Assembly (NCBI RefSeq): GCF_017377775.1
Contig: NZ_JAFVLN010000006.1
Location: 186,001 to 250,000, forward strand
Direction: 5' to 3'
From: Streptomyces sp. VRA16 Mangrove soil
GTDB taxonomy: Bacteria; Actinomycetota; Actinomycetes; Streptomycetales; Streptomycetaceae
DNA length: 64,000 nucleotides
The notes under the pieces are model-generated. The model made no database searches. It saw nothing but the letters and a program-made list of their open reading frames with translations, and was not told the DNA's origin. This document shows positions 7,800 to 15,182 of the stretch, one piece after another; positions within the stretch are counted from its first letter, which is position 1, and every line of letters starts with the position of its first letter. The position numbers and the translations under genes were made by a program.

Positions 7800-8627
7800 C
7801 CGCAGCTCCAGCGTGCAGCACTTCACGCTGCCGCCGCCCTTCAGCAGTTCCCCGAGGTCCATGCCGACCGGTACGAACCCGCGCTCCCGCAGCGGCTCGA
7901 ACAACCCGACCGCCGCCTGCGGCAGCAGCACGTGCAGTCCGTCCGAGACCGCGTTCAGGCCGAAGGCCACCGCGTCCGGCTCGTCCACCACGAGCGCGTC
8001 GGGGAACAGCGCCGCGAGCACGGCCCGGCTCCCCGGTGAGAACGCGCCGGGGTAGTACATGACCTCGTCCGCGGTGTCGTCGAGCACCGCGAGCGCCGTG
8101 TCCAGGTGGTAGAAGCGCGGGTCGACGAGGTCGAGCCCGATCACCGGCCGCCCGAACACCTCCTGTGCCTCCCCGTGCGACAGCGGCGAGGCCCGGAAGC
8201 CGCGTCCGGCGAGCAGCCAGGAGGCGGTGACGGCGAAGTCGCCCTCGCCCTCGTTGACATGCACGGGCTCGCGCACGTCCGGGTAGCCGTGGCCGCGGAA
8301 CCACTCCAGGTGCAGGGCGGCCTCGGGCTCCCGCTCGGGGTGGGCGAACCGGGCGCCGAGCACCCGCCCGTCCACCACGGTCGCCCCGTTCGCGGCGAAC
8401 ACCATGTCGGGCAGGCCGGGGCGCGGGGCGAGCTCCTCGACGGTGTGGCCGAGGGAACGGTACTTCTCGCGCAGGTCCTCCCACTGCGCGACGGCCAGCG
8501 GGACGTCGACGGGTTTCGCCGGGTCCATCCACGGATTGATCGAGTACGTGACCTTGAAGTGTGCCGGTGGGCACATCAGATAGCGCCGGGGTGTGGCGCG
8601 CCGTTCGGCGATGCGCGGATTACGCAA
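7794..8627 (-). CDS. ddaH: Dimethylarginine dimethylaminohydrolase (amidinotransferase superfamily)
   Basis: The protein has 277 residues. The order of motifs fits DDAH, which hydrolyses N-omega-methylated arginine to citrulline and an amine: MCPP near the start, substrate-binding NPWMD, Glu in NEGEGDF (about 128), His174 in FYHLDTAL, and the nucleophilic Cys in VKCCTLEL (270-271). I chose TTG at 8627 because GAGGAG sits 6 nt upstream and family members start a few residues before the RRYLMCPP stretch. An ATG at 8666 has no ribosome site and would translate the hairpin. Related arginine deiminases are an alternative. Confidence 0.87.
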   Translation of the reverse strand: MRNPRIAERRATPRRYLMCPPAHFKVTYSINPWMDPAKPVDVPLAVAQWEDLREKYRSLGHTVEELAPRPGLPDMVFAANGATVVDGRVLGARFAHPEREPEAALHLEWFRGHGYPDVREPVHVNEGEGDFAVTASWLLAGRGFRASPLSHGEAQEVFGRPVIGLDLVDPRFYHLDTALAVLDDTADEVMYYPGAFSPGSRAVLAALFPDALVVDEPDAVAFGLNAVSDGLHVLLPQAAVGLFEPLRERGFVPVGMDLGELLKGGGSVKCCTLELRG

Positions 8628-8688
8628 TGAGGGCTCCTCACGACCGCAGGGGCTGTTGTCGCCCATGGTGCGGTCGGAGGAGCCCTCA
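8628..8688 (-). promoter_or_regulatory. Long leader hairpin sequestering the ddaH ribosome-binding site
   Basis: The arms at 8628-8648 and 8669-8688 are complementary over 20 bp with a single unpaired base, around a 20-nt loop. In the ddaH transcript the 3' arm holds the GAGGAG ribosome site and ends at the base before the TTG start. A stem this long should shut off initiation unless it is opened, so it looks like a translational switch or attenuator. The ligand is unknown. Confidence 0.65.
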
Positions 8689-8690
8689 GG

Positions 8691-8718
8691 GCTGTGAACC
8701 GAACGGGTGGTTCACAGC
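8691..8718 (-). terminator. Perfect 10-bp palindrome just after the DUF6243 gene
   Basis: GCTGTGAACC (8691-8700) and GGTTCACAGC (8709-8718) are perfect arms around an 8-nt loop. The palindrome starts 10 nt past the stop of the minus-strand gene ending at 8728, which suits a terminator. It is also immediately upstream of the ddaH leader, so an operator role is possible. Confidence 0.5.
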
Positions 8719-8727
8719 GCGCTCCGG

Positions 8728-8910
8728 TCATGACGCGTTGTGCGTGCCGCGCTTCTCCTGCAGTTTGCGCAGCAGTTCCCGTTTCTGGGCGACGGGGTCC
8801 GTGCCCCCGCCGACCACCCCGCCCCGGTCGCCGCCGCGCAGCGCCCTGCGGGAGAGCTTGCTCCGGGTACCGCCGACGCCCAGCATGCCGCCTGCTCCGC
8901 CTCGGGTCAT
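8728..8910 (-). CDS. Small DUF6243-like protein
   Basis: A basic protein of 60 residues: MTRGGAGGMLGVGGTRSKLS at the start and AQKRELLRKLQEKRG at the end. The GxLGVGGxRxKLS opening and QKRELLRKLQE tail match the small Streptomyces family I know as DUF6243; its function is unknown. The ATG at 8908-8910 follows GAAGGAG at good spacing. It is divergent from the TetR gene at 9065, and both operator palindromes lie between them, so the two are probably co-regulated. Confidence 0.75.
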   Translation of the reverse strand: MTRGGAGGMLGVGGTRSKLSRRALRGGDRGGVVGGGTDPVAQKRELLRKLQEKRGTHNAS

Positions 8911-8951
8911 CACGTGCTCCTTCCGTCTGCTCACACAGTGACCATGTCCCT

Positions 8952-8965
8952 ACGAGACGTCTCGT
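8952..8965. promoter_or_regulatory. TetR operator candidate 1
   Basis: ACGAGACGTCTCGT is a perfect 14-bp palindrome in the divergent region between the DUF6243 gene and the TetR gene. It shares its CGAGACG/CGTCTCG half-sites with the palindrome at 9023-9039. Confidence 0.7.
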
Positions 8966-9022
8966 CTCGTTGCGGTGACGTGCTCCACTGTGGGCGAGAC
9001 GGAGCGTCTTGTCAACCACTTA

Positions 9023-9039
9023 CGAGACGGGACGTCTCG
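9023..9039. promoter_or_regulatory. TetR operator candidate 2
   Basis: CGAGACG (9023-9029) and CGTCTCG (9033-9039) flank GGA. The site is 26 nt upstream of the TetR start and close to a TACATT -10-like box (about 9053-9058), so binding would block transcription. The likely ligand-responsive repressor is the adjacent gene product. Confidence 0.7.
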
Positions 9040-9064
9040 GTTCGTCTGCTGCTACATTCGAACC

Positions 9065-9703
9065 ATGTCAGCCACGAAGACGCCTCCCGACAAGAAGCCG
9101 GCGCCGGACTCCACCCGCCGCAGCGAACGCTCCCGCCGCGCGATCTACGACGCGGCCCTCGCCCTCGTCGGCGAGATCGGCTACCCGCGGACCACCGTCG
9201 AGGGCATCGCCGCCCGCGCCGGCGTCGGCAAGCAGACGATCTACCGCTGGTGGGGCTCGAAGGCCGAGGTGCTCCTCGACGCCTTCCTCGACCTGGGGGA
9301 GCAGGCGGCACGCGAGGCCGGCGGGGAGGACGCGTACGCCATCCCGGACACCGGCGACCTCGCCGCCGACCTCAAGACGGTGCTGCGGCTCACCGTCGAC
9401 CAGCTCCAGGACCCCCGCTTCGAGGCCCCGTCCCGCGCACTGGCCTCCGAGGGCGTGGTCAACGAGCAGGTCGGACGGGTCTTCACGGAGAAGCTGCTGA
9501 TGCCGTCGCTCCAGCTCTACGCGGACCGCGTGCGCCGCGCGCAGGAGGCCGGCCAGGTGCGCGCGGAGATCGACCCGCGCATCGCCCTCGAACTGTGGGT
9601 CTCACCCCTCGCCCAGCGCTGGCTCCAGTTCACCGGCCCGATCTCCTACGAGTACACGGACACCCTCGTCGACTACGCCCTTCACGGCATCGCGCCCCGC
9701 TGA
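9065..9703 (+). CDS. TetR family transcriptional regulator
   Basis: The protein has 212 residues. The N-terminal helix-turn-helix is typical (TTVEGIAARAGVGKQTIYRW, then GSKAEVLLDAF), and the C-terminal ligand domain resembles the TetR_C_11-like group. It probably represses itself and the divergent DUF6243 gene through the two CGAGACG palindromes. The ATG at 9065 lies only a few bases after a TACATT box, which suggests a very short or absent leader. Its 3' end overlaps the convergent GDPD gene by 22 bp. Confidence 0.9.
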   Translation: MSATKTPPDKKPAPDSTRRSERSRRAIYDAALALVGEIGYPRTTVEGIAARAGVGKQTIYRWWGSKAEVLLDAFLDLGEQAAREAGGEDAYAIPDTGDLAADLKTVLRLTVDQLQDPRFEAPSRALASEGVVNEQVGRVFTEKLLMPSLQLYADRVRRAQEAGQVRAEIDPRIALELWVSPLAQRWLQFTGPISYEYTDTLVDYALHGIAPR

Positions 9704-10557
9704 GGCGTTTGCGCGAGCAGCCCCGGCGCGTCCGAGATGACCCCGTCGCAGCCGAGCCGCAGCACCCGGTCGCGCTGCCGGGGCGTGTTCACGGTGTGCG
9801 CCCACACCCGCGGCACCCCCGACCTGACCGCCCGTACGAGATCCGCGTCCCGCGCCTTGTAGTCCATGTCGAGCACGTCGACGTAGCCCGCCCAGCGTTC
9901 GGGCCGGTCCTCGCGCATCTGCCGCGCGGAGCGCCAGAGCTGCGAGATCAGGCCGAGCCGGTGGGCGCGGAGCGCGACCGCCGGGTGGTTGGAGTTGACC
10001 AGGACCGAGCGGGTCAGACCGCGGTCCCGGATCAGCCGCGCGAGCCGGTCCAGGCTGTCCGGGTCCTTGGCCTCCAGCATCAGCACGATGCGGCCGCCGA
10101 ACCGGTCGAGCACCTCCGCGACCGTCGGCGGCCGCTCGGCGCGCCAGTGACCGGGCAGCGCCGCCTTCGGGCGCAGCCGTACGTGCTCCCAGTCCTGCCG
10201 GTCGAGGTCGCGCACCGGCCCCGTGGACGAGGTCGTACGGTCCAGGTCCGCGTCGTGCATCACGACCAGGGTGCCGTCGCGCAGCATCCGTGTATCGAAG
10301 TCGAGCACCTGTGCGGTGCCCCGTTCGTACGCCGCCGCGAGCCCCGACATGCTGTTCTCGGGCACCTCGAGGGCGCCGCCGCGGTGGGCCGTGTACGTGA
10401 TGGGGGGCAGGGCGTCGACGGTGAGCGGTCCCGCGCCCCACTCCACGGGGGTCAGCGGAGCGGAGAATCCCAGGCCGGTGACGGTGAGCAGACCGGCGAG
10501 CGAGACGACCCGCAGCCGGGATCGGGCCGGTGCGACCACGGCAGTCATGGCGATCAT
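9682..10557 (-). CDS. Glycerophosphodiester phosphodiesterase, secreted
   Basis: About 291 residues with an N-terminal signal or anchor (ARSRLRVVSLAGLLTVTGLG). The GDPD core starts at TAHRGGALEVPENSMSG. It carries the His of the HR motif, an Asp pair in LDFDTRMLRDGTLVVMHDAD replacing the usual E-x-D, and the second His in VMHDADLDRTT. It hydrolyses glycerophosphodiesters to glycerol-3-phosphate and an alcohol, probably at the cell surface. The start is not certain: ATG codons at 10557 and 10548 both lack a good ribosome site. TGCCGG-TAATT-CCGGCA at 10581-10597 upstream is a possible operator. Confidence 0.85.
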   Translation of the reverse strand: MIAMTAVVAPARSRLRVVSLAGLLTVTGLGFSAPLTPVEWGAGPLTVDALPPITYTAHRGGALEVPENSMSGLAAAYERGTAQVLDFDTRMLRDGTLVVMHDADLDRTTSSTGPVRDLDRQDWEHVRLRPKAALPGHWRAERPPTVAEVLDRFGGRIVLMLEAKDPDSLDRLARLIRDRGLTRSVLVNSNHPAVALRAHRLGLISQLWRSARQMREDRPERWAGYVDVLDMDYKARDADLVRAVRSGVPRVWAHTVNTPRQRDRVLRLGCDGVISDAPGLLAQTPQRGAMP

Positions 10558-10727
10558 GCCGACCAAGGTAGGCCCACAAATGCCGGTAATTCCGGCAATG
10601 ACACTGAGTTCCGTGCTGTCCCCGGTACCCCGGATGTGGACTGTGGCCACCCGAGGAGCAGGATGGTGGGACCATGTGGGTCCGGGATTCATCCGGTACT
10701 CGTACGAGGGTGACGGTGAGGGGATAG

Positions 10728-11444
10728 ATGGGCACGGAGCGGAACGGACGGTACGGCCTGGGCCGGATCTCCCAGTGGCTGAAGGGGGCCCGGGGCCCGA
10801 AGGAGCCCGCGGCCGACACCGACCGTGAATCCCTGCTCCTGGCCGCCGCCGGGGCCGGGCTGCCGCTCGCGCCGGCCGCGTACCCGGCCGACTACCGGTG
10901 TTCGTGCAACCGCATCGGCTGTCCGACGCCCGGCCGGCACCCGGTCTCCTTCGCCTGGCAGACCCAGTCCACGACGGACCGCTCGCAGATCGAGCGCTGG
11001 GCCAGGCATCAGCCGCAGGCCAACTTCATCACCGCGACCGGCATGGTCCACGACGTCCTGGACGTTCCCGTGGAAGCCGGCCAGGAGGCGCTCGACCGCC
11101 TCCTCTCCTCCGGCATCGAGGTCGGCCCCGTCGCCTTCTCCGGTACCGACCGCATGCTCTTCTTCACGGCGACCCGGGGTACGCCCGAGGACGAGGACGA
11201 GTGGTGGCCGTGCGAGCTGGACTGTCATCCCGAGACGATGGACGAGCATCCCGGGCTGCGCTGGCACTGCCGCGGTTCCTACGTCCTGATCCCGCCGGCT
11301 CGACTGCCCGGCGGGCAGTCGGTCCGCTGGCTCCGTGGCCCGGAGCACCCTCTCCCCGACCCGCTCACCCTCCTCGAACCCCTCACGGACGCCTGCGCCC
11401 GCCACGCAGGAGCCGAACCGGACTTCACGTCGGCCTGGCCGTAG
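10728..11444 (+). CDS. Prim-pol-like (bifunctional DNA primase/polymerase N-terminal domain) protein, probably degenerate
   Basis: The protein has 238 residues. The layout resembles the PF09250-type prim-pol domain often annotated in Streptomyces: a PAAYPADYRCSC segment, a cysteine cluster CSCNRIGCPTPGRHP, WARHQPQANFITATG, and a C-terminal RGSYVLIPP strand. Active enzymes have a D-x-D pair after the ITG strand. Here the equivalent reads DVLDVPVEAG, so the second acidic residue is missing. It is a stand-alone domain with no helicase partner. It may be a nucleic-acid-binding or structural remnant. GAGGGG lies before the ATG. Confidence 0.75.
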   Translation: MGTERNGRYGLGRISQWLKGARGPKEPAADTDRESLLLAAAGAGLPLAPAAYPADYRCSCNRIGCPTPGRHPVSFAWQTQSTTDRSQIERWARHQPQANFITATGMVHDVLDVPVEAGQEALDRLLSSGIEVGPVAFSGTDRMLFFTATRGTPEDEDEWWPCELDCHPETMDEHPGLRWHCRGSYVLIPPARLPGGQSVRWLRGPEHPLPDPLTLLEPLTDACARHAGAEPDFTSAWP

Positions 11445-11503
11445 CCGCGCCGTCAGGGCGCGGGGCTCGTGCCCGATGAGGCGGCGGCGGAGCCGCATGT
11501 CTC

Positions 11504-11708
11504 AGGGGCGCGGGGCTGTGTCATGGTGCGGCTCCGCCGCGCGGGCGCGACCGGCTGAGGTTGTGCCCCGTAGGGGCGCGGGGCTGTGTCACTGTGCGGC
11601 TCCGCCGCGTGGGCGCGACCGGCTGAGGTTGTGCCCCGTAGGGGCGCGGGGCTGTGTCATGGTGCGGCTCCGCCGCGCGGGCGCGACCGGCTGAGTTCGT
11701 GCCCCCTC
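11504..11708 (+). repeat. 68-bp tandem repeat, three units
   Basis: AGGGGCGCGGGGCTGTGTCA begins at 11504, 11572 and 11640, an exact period of 68. Each unit contains GCGGCTCCGCCGC and GGGCGCGACCGGCTGAG, and joins the next through GCCCCGTAGGGGC. Units differ by few bases. The last unit runs straight into composite element 1. Single, diverged copies occur at 6671-6720, about 23475-23515 and about 63257-63307. Confidence 0.9.
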
Positions 11709-11939
11709 AGGGGCGCGGGGAACTGCGCGACCAGCCCCCACCGGAGCTGCACCCGGCAACAAAGCACCCAGGACCGAGCTGAACGCCGGATGGAAGCGCT
11801 CACCCCGCGCCGGGGTGCCGCCTTGCCCACCCTGCCGCCCAAGGCGGCAGATTGCCCAAGGCGGCGCGGCAGCCGACCGGCGGCAGATCGCCCGAGGCGG
11901 CGCGGCAGCCGACCCGCGGCGGATTGCCCAAGGCGGTGG
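11709..11939 (+). repeat. Composite intergenic element, copy 1
   Basis: The order is: GCGGGGAACTGCGCGACCAG block, a spacer with GACCGAGCTGAACGCCGGAT, hairpin CACCCCG-CGC-CGGGGTG (11801-11817), hairpin CTGCCGCC-CAA-GGCGGCAG (11832-11850), then three core units whose GAT triplets lie at 11850, 11886 and 11922 (period 36). The same order occurs at 23515, 52257 (reversed) and 63307. Confidence 0.85.
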
Positions 11940-11943
11940 GGGC

Positions 11944-12939
11944 TCAGGAACCCACGGCCGAGGTGATGCCCTCTACGCGGGCGAGGATGTCGACCTGGGA
12001 CTTGGCGGAGCCCTTGGCGGGGTCGAGCGCGGCCTGGTTCGACACGTACCCGTACGTCGCCGACTGCTTGGCGTCCCCGGTCATCAGCGCCTTCACGCTC
12101 GGGTTGATCGTCGGCAGATCGCTCCCGGCGGACGCGGTCTGCTTCTCGTAACGGCGCGTCGTGAAGAAGACGAGCGCCCCGCCGTCCGCGGTGCGCAGCG
12201 CGACGGGCGCGTAGTCGCCGGACGTGAGCGGCTCGTCGATGAACTGCGTGGCGAGGCCGGGCCGCGAGAGGTTCTTCTTGCGGGTGGCGAGCCACTGGGA
12301 CGTGTACACGCCGTCCGCGAACGTGTCACCGCCGCCGGTCTTCGGGTCGAGATAGTCCGCGTAGGCCTGGCTCAGCTTCTCGGGCCGCACCGCGAGCTGC
12401 GCGGAGTCGGTGTCGACCGCCTCCCCGAAGCCGTCCGCGTCCGTCTTGAACTTCGGCACCGTGCCGTCGCGGAACAGCGTCAGATACGACACCGCCCACG
12501 GCTCGGTCTCGCCGTTCCGGGTGAAGACCATGACCCAGCGGTAGCCGGCGATGCGGTTGTTGTCCGCGTCGGCGACGAACCAGCGCGGCCAGCCCGCCTT
12601 CTTCGGCACGGTGTAGTGCACGTCGGTGAGCTTGAGCGCCTTGTGGTTCGGGTTGCCGTTCGGCCGGAGCTTGTGCCCCGCCTTCAGCTTCGCCGTGTCG
12701 ATCGCGCCGAGCGGCCCGGTGACGTACGCGGCGTCGGCCGAGCGGTCGTACGTCGCCTCGGCCTTGCTGTACGCGGCCGAGAACGTGTCGAGGGCGCGCG
12801 CGGCCTCGGCCTTCGTCGTCGTCGGGACGACCTCCAGCTCCCCGTGCACGGTCACGCATCCGCTCGCCGTGAGGGACAGCACGACGGCCGCCGCGGACAT
12901 CGCGGCAGGCCTGCCGAGCCTGTTCATGACCTTGCTCAT
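11944..12939 (-). CDS. Secreted lipoprotein, DUF8094-like
   Basis: The protein has 331 residues. A lipoprotein signal ends in LTASGC with the acylated Cys at 28. The body has no catalytic motif that I recognise. Segments such as GWPRWFVADADNNRIAGYRW and the alternating-Ala helices resemble a Streptomyces lipoprotein family I know as DUF8094; function unknown. It lies 69 bp downstream of efeU on the same strand, so it may be read from the efe promoter, although a role in iron uptake is only a guess from position. Confidence 0.75.
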   Translation of the reverse strand: MSKVMNRLGRPAAMSAAAVVLSLTASGCVTVHGELEVVPTTTKAEAARALDTFSAAYSKAEATYDRSADAAYVTGPLGAIDTAKLKAGHKLRPNGNPNHKALKLTDVHYTVPKKAGWPRWFVADADNNRIAGYRWVMVFTRNGETEPWAVSYLTLFRDGTVPKFKTDADGFGEAVDTDSAQLAVRPEKLSQAYADYLDPKTGGGDTFADGVYTSQWLATRKKNLSRPGLATQFIDEPLTSGDYAPVALRTADGGALVFFTTRRYEKQTASAGSDLPTINPSVKALMTGDAKQSATYGYVSNQAALDPAKGSAKSQVDILARVEGITSAVGS

Positions 12940-13008
12940 GACGTTGACTTCACCTTCCGACTCCCCTGGCTCCCCGGCCGCTCCCCGGACCCCTGCCGGG
13001 GCCGAACC

Positions 13009-13854
13009 CTACCGGGAAGACGAAGCCTGTACCGCCTCGGCCCTACGGGTGAGCAGACCGGACGGCAGCAGGAAGACGGTCAGCGTCGGCACCAAGTAGG
13101 CGCACCAGACGACGACTTGGAGGACCGTCGGATCGGGCTGGAAGTTGAAGACGCCCTTGAGCAGGGTGCCCAGCCAGCCGTCGGGGGCGATCGTCGAGCT
13201 GATGTCGAAGGCCAGATGGTTCAGGCCGCCGATGAAGTCGGCCTCCTGGAGGTCGTGGAAGCCGTACGCGAGCACGCCCGCCGCGACCACGACCAGCATG
13301 CCGCCGGTCCACGTGAAGAACTTCGCCAGGTTGATGCGCAGGGCGCCCCGGTAGAAGAGCCAGCCGAGGACGACCGCGGTGGCGAGGCCGAGCAGCGCGC
13401 CGATCACCGGCTCCGTGGTGCCGTCGCTGGTGGCGTGCACCGCCGTCCAGACGAAGAGGGACGTCTCAAGACCTTCCCGGCCGACCGCCAGGAACGCCGT
13501 GACGACCAGCGCCACCGTGCCCATCTGGAGCGCGGCGTCCAGCTTGCCGTGCAGCTCGCTCTTCAGGTGCCGGGCGGTGCGCCGCATCCAGAAGACCATC
13601 CACGTCACCAGGCCCACCGCGACGATCGACAGCGAACCGCCGAGCGCCTCCTGCGCCTTGAACGTCATCTCCTGCGAGCCGAACTCCAGGCCCGCGCCGA
13701 ACGCCAGGGCCACGAACACGGCGGCCCCGATGCCCAGCCACACCGGCTTGAGCGCGTCGCGCCGCTCCGTCTTCACCAGGTAGGCGATGAGGATGCAGAC
13801 GATGAGACTGGCCTCAAGGCCCTCACGCAGACCGATCAGATAGTTCGCGAACAT
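13009..13854 (-). CDS. efeU: Iron permease EfeU (FTR1/OFeT family)
   Basis: This 281-residue membrane protein has seven or so hydrophobic segments. Two REGLE motifs (10-14 in LREGLEASL and 126-130 in GREGLETSL) are the hallmark iron-binding sequences of the oxidase-dependent iron transporter family. It moves iron across the membrane as part of EfeUOB. The ATG at 13854 is 6 nt beyond the efeB stop, so translation is coupled. It is the third gene of the efeO-efeB-efeU transcript. Confidence 0.95.
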   Translation of the reverse strand: MFANYLIGLREGLEASLIVCILIAYLVKTERRDALKPVWLGIGAAVFVALAFGAGLEFGSQEMTFKAQEALGGSLSIVAVGLVTWMVFWMRRTARHLKSELHGKLDAALQMGTVALVVTAFLAVGREGLETSLFVWTAVHATSDGTTEPVIGALLGLATAVVLGWLFYRGALRINLAKFFTWTGGMLVVVAAGVLAYGFHDLQEADFIGGLNHLAFDISSTIAPDGWLGTLLKGVFNFQPDPTVLQVVVWCAYLVPTLTVFLLPSGLLTRRAEAVQASSSR

Positions 13855-13860
13855 GCTGCC

Positions 13861-15141
13861 TCACGCCTTCTTCTCGAAGAGGCCGCGGCCCCACCAGTCG
13901 TCGCGGTCCCGCACCCCGGGCGGCACCGCGAACACCGCGGAACCCACGTGCTGGATGTACTCGTTGAGCGCGTCGTGCGCCGACAGCCTGCGCTGCAGCG
14001 GGATGAAGCCCTTGCGCACGTCCTTCATGTACGCGAGGAAGAACAGGCCCGCGTCGAGCCGCCCGAGCCCGTCCGTGCCGTCGGTGAACGAGTAGCCGCG
14101 GCGCAGGATCGTGATCCCGTCGTTGGAGTCCGGGTGCGCGAGCCGCACGTGCGCGGTCGGCTTCATCGCCTTCAGGAACGGCTCGTCGCGCTCCTTGGCC
14201 TTGCCGACCGGCGCGCCCTCGCCCTTGTCGCGGCCGAAGACGTCCTCCTGCTCCTGCAGCGAGGTGCGGTCCCAGGTCTCGATGTTCATCCGGATCCGAC
14301 GGGCGACCAGGTACGAGCCGCCCCGCATCCAGTCGGCGTCCGCGGCGTCCTTCCCGCCGACCCACACGTGCTCGTCGAGCCGCTTGGTCTCGGTGCCCGC
14401 GATGTTGCGGGTGCCGTCCTTGAAGCCCATGAGGTTACGGGGCGTCTGCGCGTCCGGCGTCGTCGACGACGTCTTGCCGAAGCCCAGTTGCGACCAGCGG
14501 ATGGCGACCTTGCCGAAGCCGATCCGGGCGAGGTTGCGGATGGCGTGCACCGCGACCTGCGGGTCGTCGGCGCAGGCCTGCACGCACAGGTCGCCGCCGC
14601 TGCGGGTCTTCTCCAGGTTGTCGCCGGGGAACTTCGGCAGCTCGACCAGCGCCTCGGGGCGCCGGTCGGCTATCTCGAACTTCTCCCCGTACTTCTCGAA
14701 GAACGACGGCCCGAAGCCGATGGTGAGGGTGAGCCGGGACGGCTTGAGGCCGAGCGCCTCGCCGGTGTCGTCCGGCGGCGCCTCGGCGAGCCCGCCGTAC
14801 GCGCCCTCGCCGACCGGCCGGCCCTCGGCCATCAGGGCGGCGGCCTTCGTCCAGTCCTTGAGGAGCTGCACGAACGCGTCACGGTCCTCCGTCTTCACGT
14901 CGAACGCGGCGAAGTGCAGCCGGTCCTGGACCGGCGTGGCGATACCGGCCTGGTGCGCGCCGTGGAACGGCACCGCGCCCCCGGACTCGGCGGCCGGCTG
15001 CATGGCGTCACCGTCGTCGCCCGAGCGGGTCAGGGCGACGGCGCCGCCCGCGGCCGCGGCACCGAGCGCGAGCCCGGCACCGCCCACCGCGAGCAGCGAA
15101 CGGCGGGACGGGGCGGGGGAGGCGGGGGAGGTCTCCGGCAT
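13861..15141 (-). CDS. efeB: Deferrochelatase/DyP-type peroxidase EfeB, Tat-exported
   Basis: The protein has 426 residues. A twin-arginine signal (SRRSLLAVGGAGLALG, Arg13-Arg14) fits export of the folded haem protein. The DyP signature GFKDGTRN is at 239-246, with an Arg-rich haem pocket further on and the C-terminal LNEYIQHVGSAVFAVPPG. It is thought to oxidise ferrous iron or strip iron from haem for EfeU. CAGGAG precedes the ATG at 15139-15141. It lies between efeO (41-nt gap) and efeU (6-nt gap). Confidence 0.95.
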   Translation of the reverse strand: MPETSPASPAPSRRSLLAVGGAGLALGAAAAGGAVALTRSGDDGDAMQPAAESGGAVPFHGAHQAGIATPVQDRLHFAAFDVKTEDRDAFVQLLKDWTKAAALMAEGRPVGEGAYGGLAEAPPDDTGEALGLKPSRLTLTIGFGPSFFEKYGEKFEIADRRPEALVELPKFPGDNLEKTRSGGDLCVQACADDPQVAVHAIRNLARIGFGKVAIRWSQLGFGKTSSTTPDAQTPRNLMGFKDGTRNIAGTETKRLDEHVWVGGKDAADADWMRGGSYLVARRIRMNIETWDRTSLQEQEDVFGRDKGEGAPVGKAKERDEPFLKAMKPTAHVRLAHPDSNDGITILRRGYSFTDGTDGLGRLDAGLFFLAYMKDVRKGFIPLQRRLSAHDALNEYIQHVGSAVFAVPPGVRDRDDWWGRGLFEKKA

Positions 15142-15182
15142 GGCGGCGCTCCTGTGCTCGTGCTCTCGGGGGTTCTCGGGGC

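Larger units (their letters stand above)
11445..11943. other. Gene-free stretch filled with two repeat families
   Basis: Between the prim-pol gene and the lipoprotein gene there is no credible gene. The stretch consists of a degenerate unit (11455-11503), three 68-bp tandem units (11504-11708) and composite element copy 1 (11709-11939). Confidence 0.8.

Noticed and set aside
9682..9703. The 22-bp tail-to-tail overlap of the TetR and GDPD genes as antisense regulation
   Set aside because: Short convergent overlaps are common in compact Streptomyces gene pairs (another lies at 53479-53498); nothing else supports regulation.
11709..11939. Short proteins encoded by the composite repeats
   Set aside because: Open frames exist on both strands in all copies, as expected for GC-rich repeats; there is no start with a ribosome site in a shared position.
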